Positions 50,254 through 63,233 of a DNA stretch of 64,000 bases are shown here, piece after piece. The position numbers were made by a program, and so were the translations under genes. The stretch is from contig WMCF01000014.1 of NCBI GenBank assembly GCA_009792885.1, forward strand, positions 11,893,724 to 11,957,723. Reading direction: 5' to 3'. Under the pieces are notes generated by a model. That model saw nothing but the letters and a program-made list of their open reading frames with translations. It had not been told where the DNA came from and did no database searches. The stretch comes from Eremophila alpestris peregrina (taxonomy: Eukaryota > Chordata > Aves > Passeriformes > Alaudidae). The stretch's first letter is position 1. Each line of letters opens with the position of its first letter.

Positions 50254-53200
50254 TCCTTAAACATGTTTTTGCATCTCATGTGTAGGACTTTGTGCTTCTG
50301 TGTAACTTGGCAGCAGAGCAATTTTTAGCAAAGATACCAACAGAAGATTCATCAGCAACCATACTGACATCTGAAGAGGCATATGCTCATAAGAAGCATT
50401 TTTTGCCTATTTGCTTTAACCTGATATTTAAACCCACAAAACATAGATATACCTTGCACAATGTCATTTGCCTTGTGCACAGGTGTGTGTTTGTGCTTTT
50501 AAGATTGTTTCATAACTGCAAAAACATTTAATGAAATCCAGAAAATGATGCTATAATTATGACGCCAACAAACAGGAACATTCCAGAGAGCATTGGTTGT
50601 TTTTGTTATTTCTATTTCACTTTTGAAAGAAATTTTAAGTAGGCTGTTTGGCTTTTTTTAGCAGAGGACAACAGGCATGAGACAAATGATACTTCTGGAA
50701 AAGCATTCTCTATAGATCAGTTCCTGCTAACTCATTCTCCCATTGGCAGACCTCATTCATGTTTCCATGTTGATTTTGCTAAAGTGAATAAAGAGTTTTA
50801 AGAACAATAGAACTACTAGTGTTTTGAGGAAGGCAGAAGTCTTTAGAGAGATAAATTTTTTTTTTTCGGAGGGACGTCTGTTACAGTCAATTGGCTGCAA
50901 AGATGATGTAAAGTCACATCTCCCTGCAATTTTAAAATGTGTTGATTAAGAAAGATTTAAGCACCTCAAGTACATTGTTCAGGATAGATTCTAGTCCAGA
51001 AAAATTCTGGCTATGTTTGCCAGGCAATGATTCCCTCCATTATTTGCAACAATGTTCATTCCTTTGCTCTAGGGTTCCCATTCTGCGTGCAACTTCCACT
51101 GATTTTACCATTGCTGTGATGAATTGTCTTAAATCTAAAACAGTACTGGAAACTGAATTTAACTTGGTCAAATCACACTTAATTTGCAAAAGATTCACTG
51201 CAATGTAATCTCTGCTGAAATGTTTATAAGTTGCCTGTGGAGGAGAGCTGAAAGCCAAAAGGAATTTCAGAAAGAAGCTTGTGTAAAGGCCAGTTGTACC
51301 TAACTGCATACTCCATGCCATGCTGCAATCATGTTCTCTCTCCAGGGTCTTCAGTCCTACCAAAAACTATAGCATTTCAGTTCAGTTCTATACACTGCAC
51401 CTTCCACTCAAAAAACAGAATAAAAGGGGATTAATCTGCTATAAAGTGGTAGGTATGCAAAATCTAATTGCTGTCAGCATCCTGATGCAAACCACAGTGT
51501 AAGTCTAAAATCTTTATCATTTCTTTCAGCTATCTTTATGACTAAGATTTGTATGTACTTTGGGTTTTGCCTTCAGTGCCCGCATACCTGCGTGTTCTAT
51601 CTGCGTGTCTCTGGGACATCACAAGTCTCCCTATGATCTTCTGTGGCAAAACCTAACCCAAAGAGGAAGAAACACAGGTTTAGCTTCAATTTGGTGGGTG
51701 GGCATGTTCCCCACAGTATAACTTTCAGAAGCAGAAATCCTAGCTGCTACCAAATGAAATTTAAAATCTTGCTGTTTCTAGAAACATCAGAAAAAACCCC
51801 ACATTTTCCTGCCTCCTCTTTGCCAAAAAGGACAAGAAGTGAAAAGTGTGTCAGAGGCTTACACATTATTACCTTGACAGAACAAGTTTCTTTTAGATTT
51901 CAAGAGACTGAGCTATTATAGTTTTTATTTCTAGATGGCTCTAGAAAATTCATGGCAAAGGAAGTCTGTGATGATGGGCTCTTGCTGTAGAGGGAAGCTA
52001 CTCATCAGCTTGGAGAACAGTATCAAATTCTTGGATTCAGTAGGCTCACAAAATAGAGACAATGCTGCTAGGCATAATGTCCTATCTGATATTAGTGAAA
52101 CCTCTAAAAGCACGAAAATGTGAACATATTCTCTTAGAGAAAGACATGTCTTAAAGCCAGCAGTAAATACATGCTTACAAGCATAATGAAGTCTTGCTCC
52201 CCAAAAACTTGTGCATTTATTTCTTTTTCTTTTTTTTGTATTAATTTGTATTATTTTAGAACTAACACAAAACTTCAGTGTTCTGAGAATTAGGAGGACA
52301 TGGACAGATTATTTTTCAGTCAAATTCATAATCTATTTATAAATTAAATTGGTTTCTTTCTTAATGGCCTCTGTACCACTACAAACAGTGCAACTGCCAA
52401 GGATTGCTACTAATAGTTTGTCAGACTATGTATGAGGAGAGTTTGTACTGCTGTACCTGTTTGTTCAGAGAATCAGCCTGATTACTTGCAGGCGCAAATT
52501 GGTCATCCAATTAAAGATTTGGCATCCTAAAAGCTGTGTCTGGCTTTCTGAAATTCTGAGGGTCCATTCTGGAGACAAAAACCAAATTACAAGGCATTTT
52601 AAAGAGACTATCAAATATAAACTATGTAGCTATATAAAATATATATCTACATTGTAAATGAAAATCTATGACAGATGCATCCAGAAAGAATGGAAAAGGA
52701 GAGGAGGGATAGACTGGGAGAACAGAGAGTATGCCCAAGCTAGGCAGATATGATCTAGGTTACTCTTCACCTTATGAATCATGACGATTCTGAGTACAAG
52801 AAGATGACAAACAACCTTAATGAGAGGGAGCACATGGAGGTCAATAAACACATGGGTCTTAGAGGCCCATTTACTGATTTAATCTAGCATCTTGAATCCA
52901 CTAAAGCTTGAAAACAGAGGTGCTGGAAGCCATTAAAGAAGAATGCTGTGAAAACCAATGTATGAAGCAATTTGAGATGTTCACTGATGACAGCATGTGA
53001 ACAACAGAGACCTCCACCCAAATAATATGTTGCATTTTTACATCTTGAGTCTGAGTGGAATAAGGAGGTGGTTAAGAGCTCAGCAGTGGTATGTAGACAG
53101 AAAGATCCATAATTCTGAAGAATTCTGGGAAATAATAAAAGAAGTGGTAATTAGATTATGGCATCCTAGAGAACATGGGGAATTTGGGGCTAAGTAGTGG

Positions 53201-53789
53201 GGAAAATGGAAGCAGTGAAGAAATCAGTCAAAATCTGAATAAGATGACAGAATTTGGTGCCTAAATATACCAAATTTCTCAGCATCTCAGGAATGCAATA
53301 AGGTTGTGAGAAAATCTTGTTGAAACCTTGATAATTGCTTTTGCCACTTAGCTCATGTCCCAGTAGGGCTTTCTGCTTGAATCAGACACTAATGTGGGAT
53401 ATTTTAATTGTGATTTCTGGCCCAGCAGAAAATGGTGAGCCTAATGGGCTGGTTATATTTAACATAGCAGAGAGAGCACATGTAGAGCAGGGTGGAACAC
53501 CAAAACTGAGATGTGACAAAGTAATGAGTTACCTGAAGTCAGAGGAAGGAATTAGGTGGTAGAAGTAGGGTAAACATGCCTTGGAGAAAGGAGGATTACT
53601 TTCTACATTTGGATTTCTGTGTTTCTTTACATATATTTCCCCAAATCTGTTGGTAGTGTTGTGACTTTGGCTATCTCAGTTAATTTTGTTGTTGCTGTTG
53701 TTTTGGTTTAGTTTCCCCATAAAAATGTGTATCTATCTAATCTACAATCAAATTTAGATAGATTAAATAGACAACAGTGCAAAATGATG
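50254..53789. other. Unique non-coding DNA, no gene seen
   Basis: No gene or repeat is recognised. A T-run lies near 50858-50867. A 10-bp-arm inverted repeat with a 13-bp loop is at 53731-53763. Frames reach 107 codons (minus strand 51040-51363) without a signature. Confidence 0.55.
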
Positions 53790-54306
53790 AATTCATGGAA
53801 CTGCTGAGGTGTGAAGGGGCCTCTGGAGATTGTCTAATACAACATCTGTGCCCAAAGCAGGCACAACTAGAGAGGTTGATCCAGTGAGGTTTTGAGAAAC
53901 TTGAAAGATGGAGGTTCCTTGATCTCTCTAGGCAGCTTGTTCCAGTATTCAACCAGTTTTATAAGACAAAAGTTGTCTTTTATGTTTACATGGGGTTTCC
54001 TGTGTTTCAGTTTGTGATCATTACCTCTTGTTTTTACACTGAGAGTTATTGAGAAGAGTTTGGTTCTGTCTTTTAACACTGCCTCATCAAGTATTTTTGG
54101 ACTTTGAAAAGACCTGTCCCAAGTTGTCTGAGGTGAATAATGCCAGCTCTCTCATCCCCTCCCAATGTCAGATACTCCAGTACTTTAATCATTTTCATGA
54201 CCCTTTGCTGGACACTGGAGAGCTCAGAACTGGATCCAGAACTCCAGGTGGCTGTCACCAGGACTGAGGGGAGGGAAGGATCATCTCCTTTGACTCATCT
54301 GTCCTG
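53790..54306 (-). mobile_element. CR1 LINE fragment, minus strand, highly diverged
   Basis: About 515 bp corresponds to the 3' part of a CR1 element in reverse orientation. On the plus strand one reads the complement of its 3' end (GGGGCCTCTGGAGATTGTCT, then CCAAAGCAGG), CTCTAGGCAGCTTGTTCCAG, TTTCCTGTGTTTCAGTTTGTG, and CCTTTGCTGGACACTGGAGAGCTC. These are all recognisable landmarks of avian CR1 3' regions. The terminal octamer tail is absent, and parts of the middle are deleted (the usual sequence between the Lys-rich C-terminal block and the upstream helix is shortened). The wording points to a different CR1 subfamily from the copy at 18.7 kb, and divergence appears greater. Confidence 0.9.
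53867..54079 (-). pseudogene. Decayed CR1 reverse transcriptase, C-terminal end
   Basis: The minus-strand frame contains TRGNDHKLKHRKP and VEYWNKLPREIKEPPSFKFL, matching the CR1 ORF2 C-terminus whose usual wording is TRGH..KLK, V..WN.LPREVVE.PSLE.FK. A separate upstream frame at 54073-54258 contains QQRVMKMIKVLEYLTLGGDE, corresponding to QRRATKMIKGLE.LSYEE. The break between the two frames confirms loss of function. Confidence 0.88.
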
Positions 54307-57300
54307 AAGGATGGCAAATAAAACAGAACTGTTGCAGGAGATTAGCAAAGGAAAACTCAACTTATTACATTTGCAGAGAAGACTATGAGAGAAGCAGGGT
54401 GACTGCTTTGGTTACACCAAAATATCTCACAGGGTTTCTCCAGTATAGACCTTTCTGCCTTGTTTCTCTCAAACTATGGCAAAGACTCATCACCAAAAAA
54501 CCAACATCCCAAGTTAATTTTAACAAATCCTTCATATTTTTCAGGATTGTTTATCAGAGTTGCTCACAACCTGTTACAAAACCTAGATCTCTACAGAAAC
54601 AGCAGAAGAGCAAGTAGCATTATATAACACAACTACAACAAAGAAACCTTTTTCTACATTAATTATCCCAGCTGATGAGAAGTAAACACACTACTTGTCA
54701 GAAGCTAGAAGAAATCACCACCAACCTATGAAAATTTATCATAAATTCTAGAAAAATCTCCACACTTTTCCAGGGCCAAGCTTAATAGCATGCATAAACT
54801 GACATGAACATTTAAAGCCCTCTTTTTCCTCTTTCATTACAGTACACACTTCTTGCCTGTGAACAAAAAGATCTCTGTAAGGTAGGAGTCACAACAGGTG
54901 GTAAACACTCCAACATTTAAGGGCTTGTTTAGATGGTAAATGAAACCAATCCAATTAAATCAGTTGTAAATCACACCCTTAACATTTCATCAGTAGTTAG
55001 CATGAGAGAGATTTCTGAGCCATTTCAGTACAGCTAAATGTGCTTTCTTTTATCATCCTAAATTATATCAAAACTAGGGTTTACAAATAGATCTTAATCA
55101 AAATATTATTAATTAGAATGCAGTTATTTCCTTTGGTTCTAGTTACCACATAGATGAATCCTAAGACTTTGTAAACATATGCATACACACACAGAACGCT
55201 CACTGGTTCAGTGGGAAGACAGATTACAAATTACTCAGTGCTGCCAATTAGTGAACAAGCAGGGCAAAAAAAAAAATCTGCAAATAGAGGGAAAGCAGAA
55301 TGCTTCACAAAATGTATGCTGCTTCTAGTATTTGAAAAATATCATACCTGATACTGCAAAGCATCTTACCAAGAGAACCAGGGAATATCCTGTAACACCA
55401 GATATCAGAAAATACACGAGAATATGTAACACATAGGAAAGAAATTCTCATTACAGGCCTGGGCTAAATATTTAGCAAATATTCTCAGAAGAGGCACATG
55501 TCAGCTTGAGATACACATCAGCAAATGTCAAGGGAAGCTTTTATGCTGATTTATTGACATGATTGTTCAGGAATACTGCAAGTAATTTTCTGTAGGATGC
55601 CCTAAAACAAATTAGTGCTACTGTATATACAGCCCCCTGTTAAGCTTTCCACCAGCATTTCTGTGGTCATGTTATAACAGTGCAAATGTGCAAGAGCCAG
55701 CAAATCTTTAACTCTGCATATTCTGCAGAAAGTTTTCAAATAACTTCCTGTGAGGATTCAACAGAAAATTTTGACCTGCTAAGCTCATTCAGTCAGGGAA
55801 GAAAAACTGTGCCACATGACCAATAACAAACAGGCTGTACAGCTTAAATTACCAATATTGAACACCTCCACAAACCACAGAATAATTTACAACATGTCAG
55901 TCAGCTGCAAAGACTTCTGAGGAAACGGCAGCCCACTGGGAGGTGTTGCTTAAAGAGGCAAGACTCAAATAAGCAAATGAGGCAGCTTTAATACTTACAT
56001 AAGCTAACGCAGCATCTACATTACTTTCACTCTCTTGTTAGCAAGTGGGACTGTTTTCCACAGATCACGTAGAGCCTGTGCTCTTACAGGGAGCTGCTTT
56101 CTGTATCAGGGTATCCCAGGCAATGCTATGCAGGAGAGGTAGGGCTAATAAATAAATAGATCTTCACAAAATTAGCGTCAATGGCTTCCAGTCGGGATCC
56201 AGTCCCTGAGGGACAAAATGCTGCAGTCTGAGTCAGGATGACTCCAGGCAGATGCCATATCCACTATGTGATTAAACATGAGTATCTGGTTTAAACATGA
56301 ATGTCTGGGTGGGTTTTTGCCACCCCTTAATGAACTTATATTTTCAGATGCTGGCTCAGTGTCAAAAGACAGGGAATCAGGATGTGATTACTCTCTGCAA
56401 ATATACCAAGGAGAATGTATGTGATAGGAGGAAAGAGGAATGTAAAAACAATGTTGGCACAGCAATAGGGAGAAGTCAACCAGAAATATGCTTAGATATT
56501 AGCAAAAAAGGTCATAAGCTTCAGGGGAAAAAGTGACCCTGGAGCAGATATTGCATAAATATAACAAGGGAAGAAATCCTTTCCTCATTTTTAAGATGGT
56601 TGATGCTAAGCATAATACAATGCAGTTACTTGTTGCAGGAAGGGACAGGCCTAGGAAGGTGCCTCAAAATTTATATACATAGATGGAGAGACAGACGTAG
56701 AAAAAGGCTGGTTGTACATACCAAGGTGAGCCACAAAAGAATATGAACAAAAGCAAATTTATTTCCTCAAGGAAAAAAGAAACCAAAACCCAGCAGTGAG
56801 TAGCTAACATAAGCAACCACGTTATAACTTTGGATGTTGTTTTTTTCAAAATATTGGCACACTGTTGTCATGCAGCTATTATGAAGAAATCACACTGTGA
56901 AGCAAGAAGCCTTCCTGCAAACCAGGATGGGAAGCACAGAATCAGCTGCAGTTTTTTCACTGCAGGGGTTTCTCTAAAGGAAAAAAATAATAATATGATC
57001 ATTGGTTTTGCGCACACACACTAAGAAAAATTCAGTTTGCAAACAATGAACATCCTTTGTGTTCAGCGTTGGCAAAGCAATTGATTCTAGTTTGAGATTG
57101 GAATTGTGCCACTGCAAAAGCAGTTTGTCTTTTTTGTTCTGAAAAGTACTGTAATGAAGAGCTTCAACAGACCTTGCTGTTTTATCATTAGACTCTGGCT
57201 ATACTCTCTTTCAATTTCTCTCACTTCACCAAAAAAAGTATGGAATTCATCATTCCAGCATATTGAGAAATAAAGTAACTATGAAATACTGCAGAAAATG

Positions 57301-57316
57301 TTAGAACTTATTACAT
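54307..57316. other. Unique non-coding DNA, no gene seen
   Basis: No gene or repeat is recognised. Positions 55020-55160 are AT-rich and motif-dense (ATTATTAATTAGAATG, TTATCATCCTAAATTATATC). Open frames are 60-80 codons without family similarity. Confidence 0.55.
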
Positions 57317-57384
57317 AACAAAAACCCCCCCAACAACCCACAAAAACCAAAGACAAACACAACAAAACAAACCCCCCCCCACAC
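57317..57384 (+). repeat. A/C-rich low-complexity tract
   Basis: AAAACCCCCCC, CAAAAACC and AACAAAAC units end in a C9 run near 57372-57380. It is the same class of simple repeat as the tracts near 16.95 and 21.95 kb. Confidence 0.85.
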
Positions 57385-58049
57385 TAAATTTCCAATATAC
57401 TGTTATCTTTTTCCTTCACAGGATTTTCTCTGCTTTCTCCCCCAACATTCAGGAACACACAAGGATATGACTTCCCATAGGTCCAACAGGTCTTAGTGTG
57501 AATGCTACACACATGGTGGAGTAACAGAGAAAACTGTATTGGGTGAGAAACAGGGTCACATAAACAAAAGAGATTCCTAGAGTACCAGAGAGCTTTTCTT
57601 TTGTACCCTTATGTGTTCAAGAACTCACATTTCCTCTCAGAGCAGATACCTTTGTATATCCAAGCAAGCAGAATGAGTTCACTTGAAAAAAAAAATCTGT
57701 CCTTCCAATGGCACCTTTATGATAAAATATGAGTAATCTGATATAAAAATTGGGCTCTTACTACTGGTTTTTGAGCCCATAAGCTTCTTTATTCTTCACT
57801 GTGCCACTGTGTCTAATAAAAGATTTCACTTCTCCCTGTGTGTGCTGTACCTCTCATACCCTCAGACCATCTTGGGTAGAACAACCCTGCTGCATTAAAA
57901 AAGACTCACGGCCTTAAAACTTGACAGACATTTCTTTTTAACACGTTTTTATACAAAAGCAATAACAGCAGGTAGTAAACTAACACTGCTGCACAGCATG
58001 GTATAGGAAGGAAGTGCTATAAACCCTATCACAATTATTTCAGTGGAAG

Positions 58050-58345
58050 ACAAGGCCATCATTAGTGCCGTATTGATCAACCTCCCCCTCCCATGTCCAC
58101 TGTTTGAAAATTCATTCAACATTATTATTGCTGTCTCAGACAGTATTATTATAACAGACTTGAATTATACAATAAGAGGCTTTGGTATAATTGACATCTG
58201 AAGCACCAGGGAGCTCGAATGTTTGCTGCTGGTTAGAATGAGGTCTCCAGAGGGACACTTTCTTCCTCGCAAAAGGGGCTATCACATAGCCATTGCTGTG
58301 TGTAAATCAAATCCTCAGTGACTGCTGTTTTTTCATTACTTGTCT
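58050..58345. promoter_or_regulatory. Candidate conserved non-coding element
   Basis: The block has ATTCATTCAACATTATTATTG, ACAGTATTATTATAACAG, TTGAATTATACAATAAG and GGCTTTGGTATAATTGACA in non-repetitive sequence, with four CpGs (TGCCGT, GCTCGAA, CCTCGC and neighbours) despite low GC. No open frame covers it. The regulatory reading is inferred from texture. Confidence 0.25.
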
Positions 58346-61300
58346 GTGACCTGGAAGCAGATCCTTACAACACCATGCTGCTGATTATCCACCTCTGGAA
58401 CCCACAACAATACACTGCAATGATGAACCAGTACTTGGAAATTGGGTAAAGCAAATGACTTATCTGGATTTAAACAACAGAAACTTGATCAGTTTTTAGC
58501 CTAGTTAAATAGGAAATTAGATATATAATCCCACTGTTTGGTGATGTGGAAAATCTCTAGCTCCCATGCATAGTTGGGCACAGGCCAGACACAGGAAGCA
58601 CAGGTAGATCTGAAGCATCCATTCCTCCCACCCCTAACCAAATTAAGCTTTAGCCAGAGGTGGTCATTAAAAGACGCACATGTTGCACATTAAAGGCCAT
58701 GTGGAAATCAAAGCCAGCAATTTACATAGGGTTTCTGCTAGTGTGAAAGCCCAGGCACGCCTGGGACCTCCATCTGGCAGGAGGCTGAGCACGGGAGCTG
58801 ATGCAGGCAAGCACACACTGAGTCCTACTGAGCCCTGTCCCCCACTGGCAGCTGCACAGCGGACAAAGCACGTGAGCAGAATCAGCCCTCAGACAGCACA
58901 TTGGAAAGGCTGGTTCCTAATGTCTGACCAGAGCCAGCTCCAGCTAGTGGTAATGGTTTATAAGGGGGATTTGGGCTCTGAGAGCTCTCTACATTTGCCA
59001 CGGCATGGGGAAATTCTCCTGCATACCCCAAAGTCAACACAAAGTTCATACCCTGCGTCAGCTGGTCTGAGGAGGAATTCCACCTACGCACCATTTGCAT
59101 GGATTCACTAGCCCAAAGGCCTCCAGATCACTCATTTAAATTGTGACTCCCTGGGTAATTGTCAGCTCTCCACTTTGCCCATACCAGCTATGTAGGGCAC
59201 AGCCAAAGAACAATATGTAGCTTCATTCCCTGCTGGCATCACAGCTTCAAGGAAATGCTGCAAACTGGCACAGGTCACAAGCCAGGACCTGAAACAGCTC
59301 TGGCGATACCAGACCCAAGGAAGAAATGGGCAATGGGGAAGGCTGAGAAAACAACAGTAGTTTTCTTAGGGGACTGAACCCTCAAATCCAATAGGATTCC
59401 TCAGGACACATGAGGGAGTGTCAGGTCTGCCACCCTCACCTGAGCCACTTCCAGCAACGTGGCATTCATGAGTTCACATGGCAGGAGAAAGATGACACTA
59501 CTGTGTCCACAGCCTGCTCCCCTCCCCAAAAAGAGTACTTTCACCTTTTCCTCAGCTAGGCAGAAATTAAACAATTTTGCAGAATGGACCAGTGCCTGCT
59601 CCCCATGCCAATCTGGATTCAAAGCTTGACACCATGCTAGGGGCTGGTTGCTGCTTGGCTTTGATTCACTGGGCTGGTGTGGATGGGGAAGCAGGAGGAG
59701 AAACTGCTTGACATGATACAGAATGTGCATCCTTATAGTCTAATGAAACCCTGGTACTTTGTGAGTAATGAGTCAGGCAAAGGCAGGAGGGGGCTGCTTG
59801 CCATCCTGTTAGGGATGGTTATCTCTGGTTAAACAAGCAAGGAAACAAGGGGTGCTGGCATAGAGACCAAATGCCAGAGAAACAGGATAAGTTTGCTCCT
59901 TAAAAGGAAGAAGAGCACTTGGATTTGATTCTGCCCAGAATCCAGCAGTGACACTGCTACTCCTGCATTTAAGGAAAAGAGGAAAGGTGACTAATGGAGT
60001 TTGCTTAGGAGGAGGTGAGTGACCCAAAGCCCTATCTGCCACAAGGAAGGCTCTGGGCTTTTCTGCCAGTCACTGGCAATGTCCTTGGCTCCCTCTGGCA
60101 ACAGCAGAAGTCACAGGCATACGCTGAACTGAGGAGATGATCTGGCAGCACCCCCACACTAAGGCTGCAGTGCCAACATTTGTTTTCAATATTCAGGAAA
60201 GCCAAGCAAATAAGTCTTAGCGGTTATACTGAGAGAAAACAACAGAAGTCATGGCCCTGAAACCTCAGTGGCTCTCTCCTGCAATTATTTCAAAAAAAGA
60301 ACCATCTTATTCTCCTGTATTTGTACTCAGCAGGGGGAGGTGAACTTATCTGCTGCCTGTGATGTTGGCTTAAGAGCTCTGCTCAGGACACCATCATAAT
60401 TCTTGTCTTTCTTTTTTGCTAATGGTTGCATACCTTTGATTAAAACCTGCATGGTGCATTAAAGGCTAAAACAGATGATGAATGCCATGTAGTACTTTGC
60501 GTTAGATCAGAGTTGATTAGAATTTTTGATGATCCAGCAGCTACAAGAGGAAACTGCATGAGCAGTGAAAATATTCAGCTGTTACTGTTGTAGGAGGCAG
60601 TGTCTTTTGTTTGACACAAGATACAAAACAGTAACTAAATGGACAATGTACTCTCTTGGTCAATGAATAGCTTTATGGCACAATAGAGCTCTGTAAAGAA
60701 AAGCTGGTGAATTAATCAGTCCAAATATTTGTAAGACTTCTTGCTTGTTTTCAAGTGGGTAACCCTCCCCCACAACAGTTTTGGAGCCCAATGCTAGTTA
60801 GCTTATTTTTATGACCACAAATTTAACAGTCAAGTATTTTAAAGAAACAAGCTAACAACAAAGCTATGTAGTAAAAGTTAAAGATGCTGACCCAATTGCA
60901 TATCACATCAGCATTCAGACAGATATCTTTAGTAATCTCTGCCAACACACCAGTTAAGCAAAACACTATTGCTGCTCTGGGTAAAAAGATTTCGTTAAAC
61001 AGGACAGACCAGTTGCAGAGGAGAAAGCTGCCTGATTAAACATAATGCTGGTAGGAAACTGGCAGTATGAGCAAACCCAATGTGCCATGGAGGGAGGCTC
61101 ACTTTCTAAGGTCATCCAAAATTGAAAGAAGAGTGCATATAGCAAGTGTATTGAATAGGAACAGAAGGAAAGAGCCAGAAATTAATAAGGAGAGATGGAA
61201 GAGAGCAAAGAAATTATAAAAAAAAGGCTGGAGTATTTTTATGGTACTGACTCCAAAGAAGGAAAATTAATTTTATGTTCTTTTTGGTGACCTTATGATC

Positions 61301-61655
61301 ACTGAACCCTAAATAAACATCAGGATTATTTTCTTCTTTATGTCTGGCTTTTAAAGATCTGTTCCTGCATAAGACAATTTTTAAAGAAGGACACTTATTG
61401 CAGCACCTTGCAGGACAGTGCATAAGTTATTGGCTCACTATTTGTCAAAATGTTGCTAAATACCATCAGTTACCTTTCCAGTCAAACTGGGTTTCAGCAA
61501 CTGTCTTACCCATCCCAGATTGGTGCATTGATGCTGCAATGGTTTCTTTATCAGCTGATGCCCCACATATGCACTTCTAAACTAGATCATGACACTGATC
61601 AATGGATGGCTGAGGTTACAGAGCAGAAGGGAAGTTAAATTCAAGACCTCTCTCT

Positions 61656-61675
61656 TCTAAAACTATAGTTTTAGA
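61656..61675. repeat. Perfect 20-bp palindrome
   Basis: TCTAAAACTATAGTTTTAGA is identical to its own reverse complement with no loop. It is flanked on both sides by AGACCT-like words. It could be a dimeric binding site or chance. Confidence 0.85.
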
Positions 61676-63195
61676 CCTGAGTCAGAAGTAGGAACACATA
61701 TTTTGAACAAGTATCAATATCTTCGGGTTCACAGGCCATTCTAGTGTTCAAGTTAGAGCTGCTTTTCAAAGCAGTTATACATATATACACACACACAATG
61801 GAATAAACTGCCAGATCTCCTCTTAGATGTAAGAAGGGACAACTTGCTCGAAGGCATACTTTGGGAAGCCCAGAAGTAGTAAAGGAAAGCCACAAAGGCC
61901 ACAGAAATGAAAACACTTCCATTGGTATCACATACAAAACCACTTCCACAACTGCAAGGAAGCTGTAACTTGCTCTTGCTCCAGGCTTCTCCAGGATGTG
62001 GGGTTCAGAGATCTGGATCCTGGATCCTCCTGGACAAATGCTCTGTTCATCATGCAGAGACATACAAGTTCTTTCTCAAGCAAGCTCTTGTTTGAATCCC
62101 TTTCATAAGATTCTGACCAGTTCCTCTCTCCTGCTTTATCCATGTAAAATGTACTTTACCCATCTTTGCTTGGATGATTCTCTCTGAGAAACTTTCCTTG
62201 TGCCTTCTGTCCATGAAGATATGAGTGCCCAAGGAAGAAGGAAGCCATCACAAGGCATACTTATCTTAAATATTCATACAGCAGATTACAGAATGTACTG
62301 CCCTGTCAAGGCCAGTGTGAGCTTTTGTCCCATCGAAGTGTACCATTACTGCTATTTAGGCATGCTTTTCCTGAAGTAGGCTGCTGTGATCAGAGAAAAA
62401 AAAGAAAAACAAATCAGAACAGCATTTCTAGCTCAAAGTATACCTAGTGCATTTTTTCAGTTTTTGCTACCCACAACTTAGTTGCAGCAGATTATGTGTT
62501 TGAGATGCACAAATAAAAAAGAATCATACTAGAAAGAGGGTGAAACAAAAGCAAAGTACTGCACAGACAGCTTCAAACAAAAGTAGCATGACAAGCCAAA
62601 GAAGTAACTAAATAATCTCTTCTCTTATGGAGATAATGGGCTTTGATTCCCAAAAACTGTATCAAATTTTGTATGTATTTGCACACTGCTATGGTTCCGT
62701 GCTCTTTCTCCTCAATGTTTGAAAGGGAACATACTCCAAAGGCACACCAGCTAGATTACACGGGCATATTATAAGTTTCACAATCTTGAGAACATTCTGC
62801 TTTGATCTCAGAAGTTGATTGTTGGAATCCCACAGAGCAAAGAGATAGCACAGGAGGGTCTTTTCACTGATATACACATAAGGAAAAATTTACGAGATTT
62901 CTGTGAAATTGCTTTGGTTTAGAATTTTCTCAAGTGTTTCATTTCAGCTATAAATAGAAAACCGAATCTCATGACAAAGATGTAGTTGACATAGTGTGCA
63001 ATTTATCATCTGTGAGCACATTTCAGAGTGCTTGTCTCAAAGCTGACATGCTGTGTGGACTCTGCAATATGACTGCTTTAATATATTCCATGACAAATGC
63101 AACTAAAAGTAGCTGAGATACAAACAACCCACAAAAAAATTCTCCATTGCCTCTCCTGATCTGGACTTCTTTCTGATAACAGATAACCTTGGGGA

Positions 63196-63233
63196 GACAA
63201 AAAATTTCCGACAAAAAATTTCCAACAAAAATG
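63196..63233 (+). repeat. Tandem 14-bp duplication
   Basis: GACAAAAAATTTCC occurs twice exactly (63196-63209 and 63210-63223), followed by a partial third unit (AACAAAAATGG). It is probably a recent slippage event. Confidence 0.88.

Noticed and set aside
58680..59111. 143-codon plus-strand open frame, the longest in the window
   Set aside because: There is no recognisable domain, signal peptide or membrane segment. Composition is Ser/His/Leu-rich, and the frame lies in mildly GC-rich sequence where stops are rarer. An overlapping opposite-strand frame is equally plausible. Judged chance.
61671..62063. 130-codon minus-strand frame
   Set aside because: No recognisable domain. Several other frames on both strands overlap the same interval.
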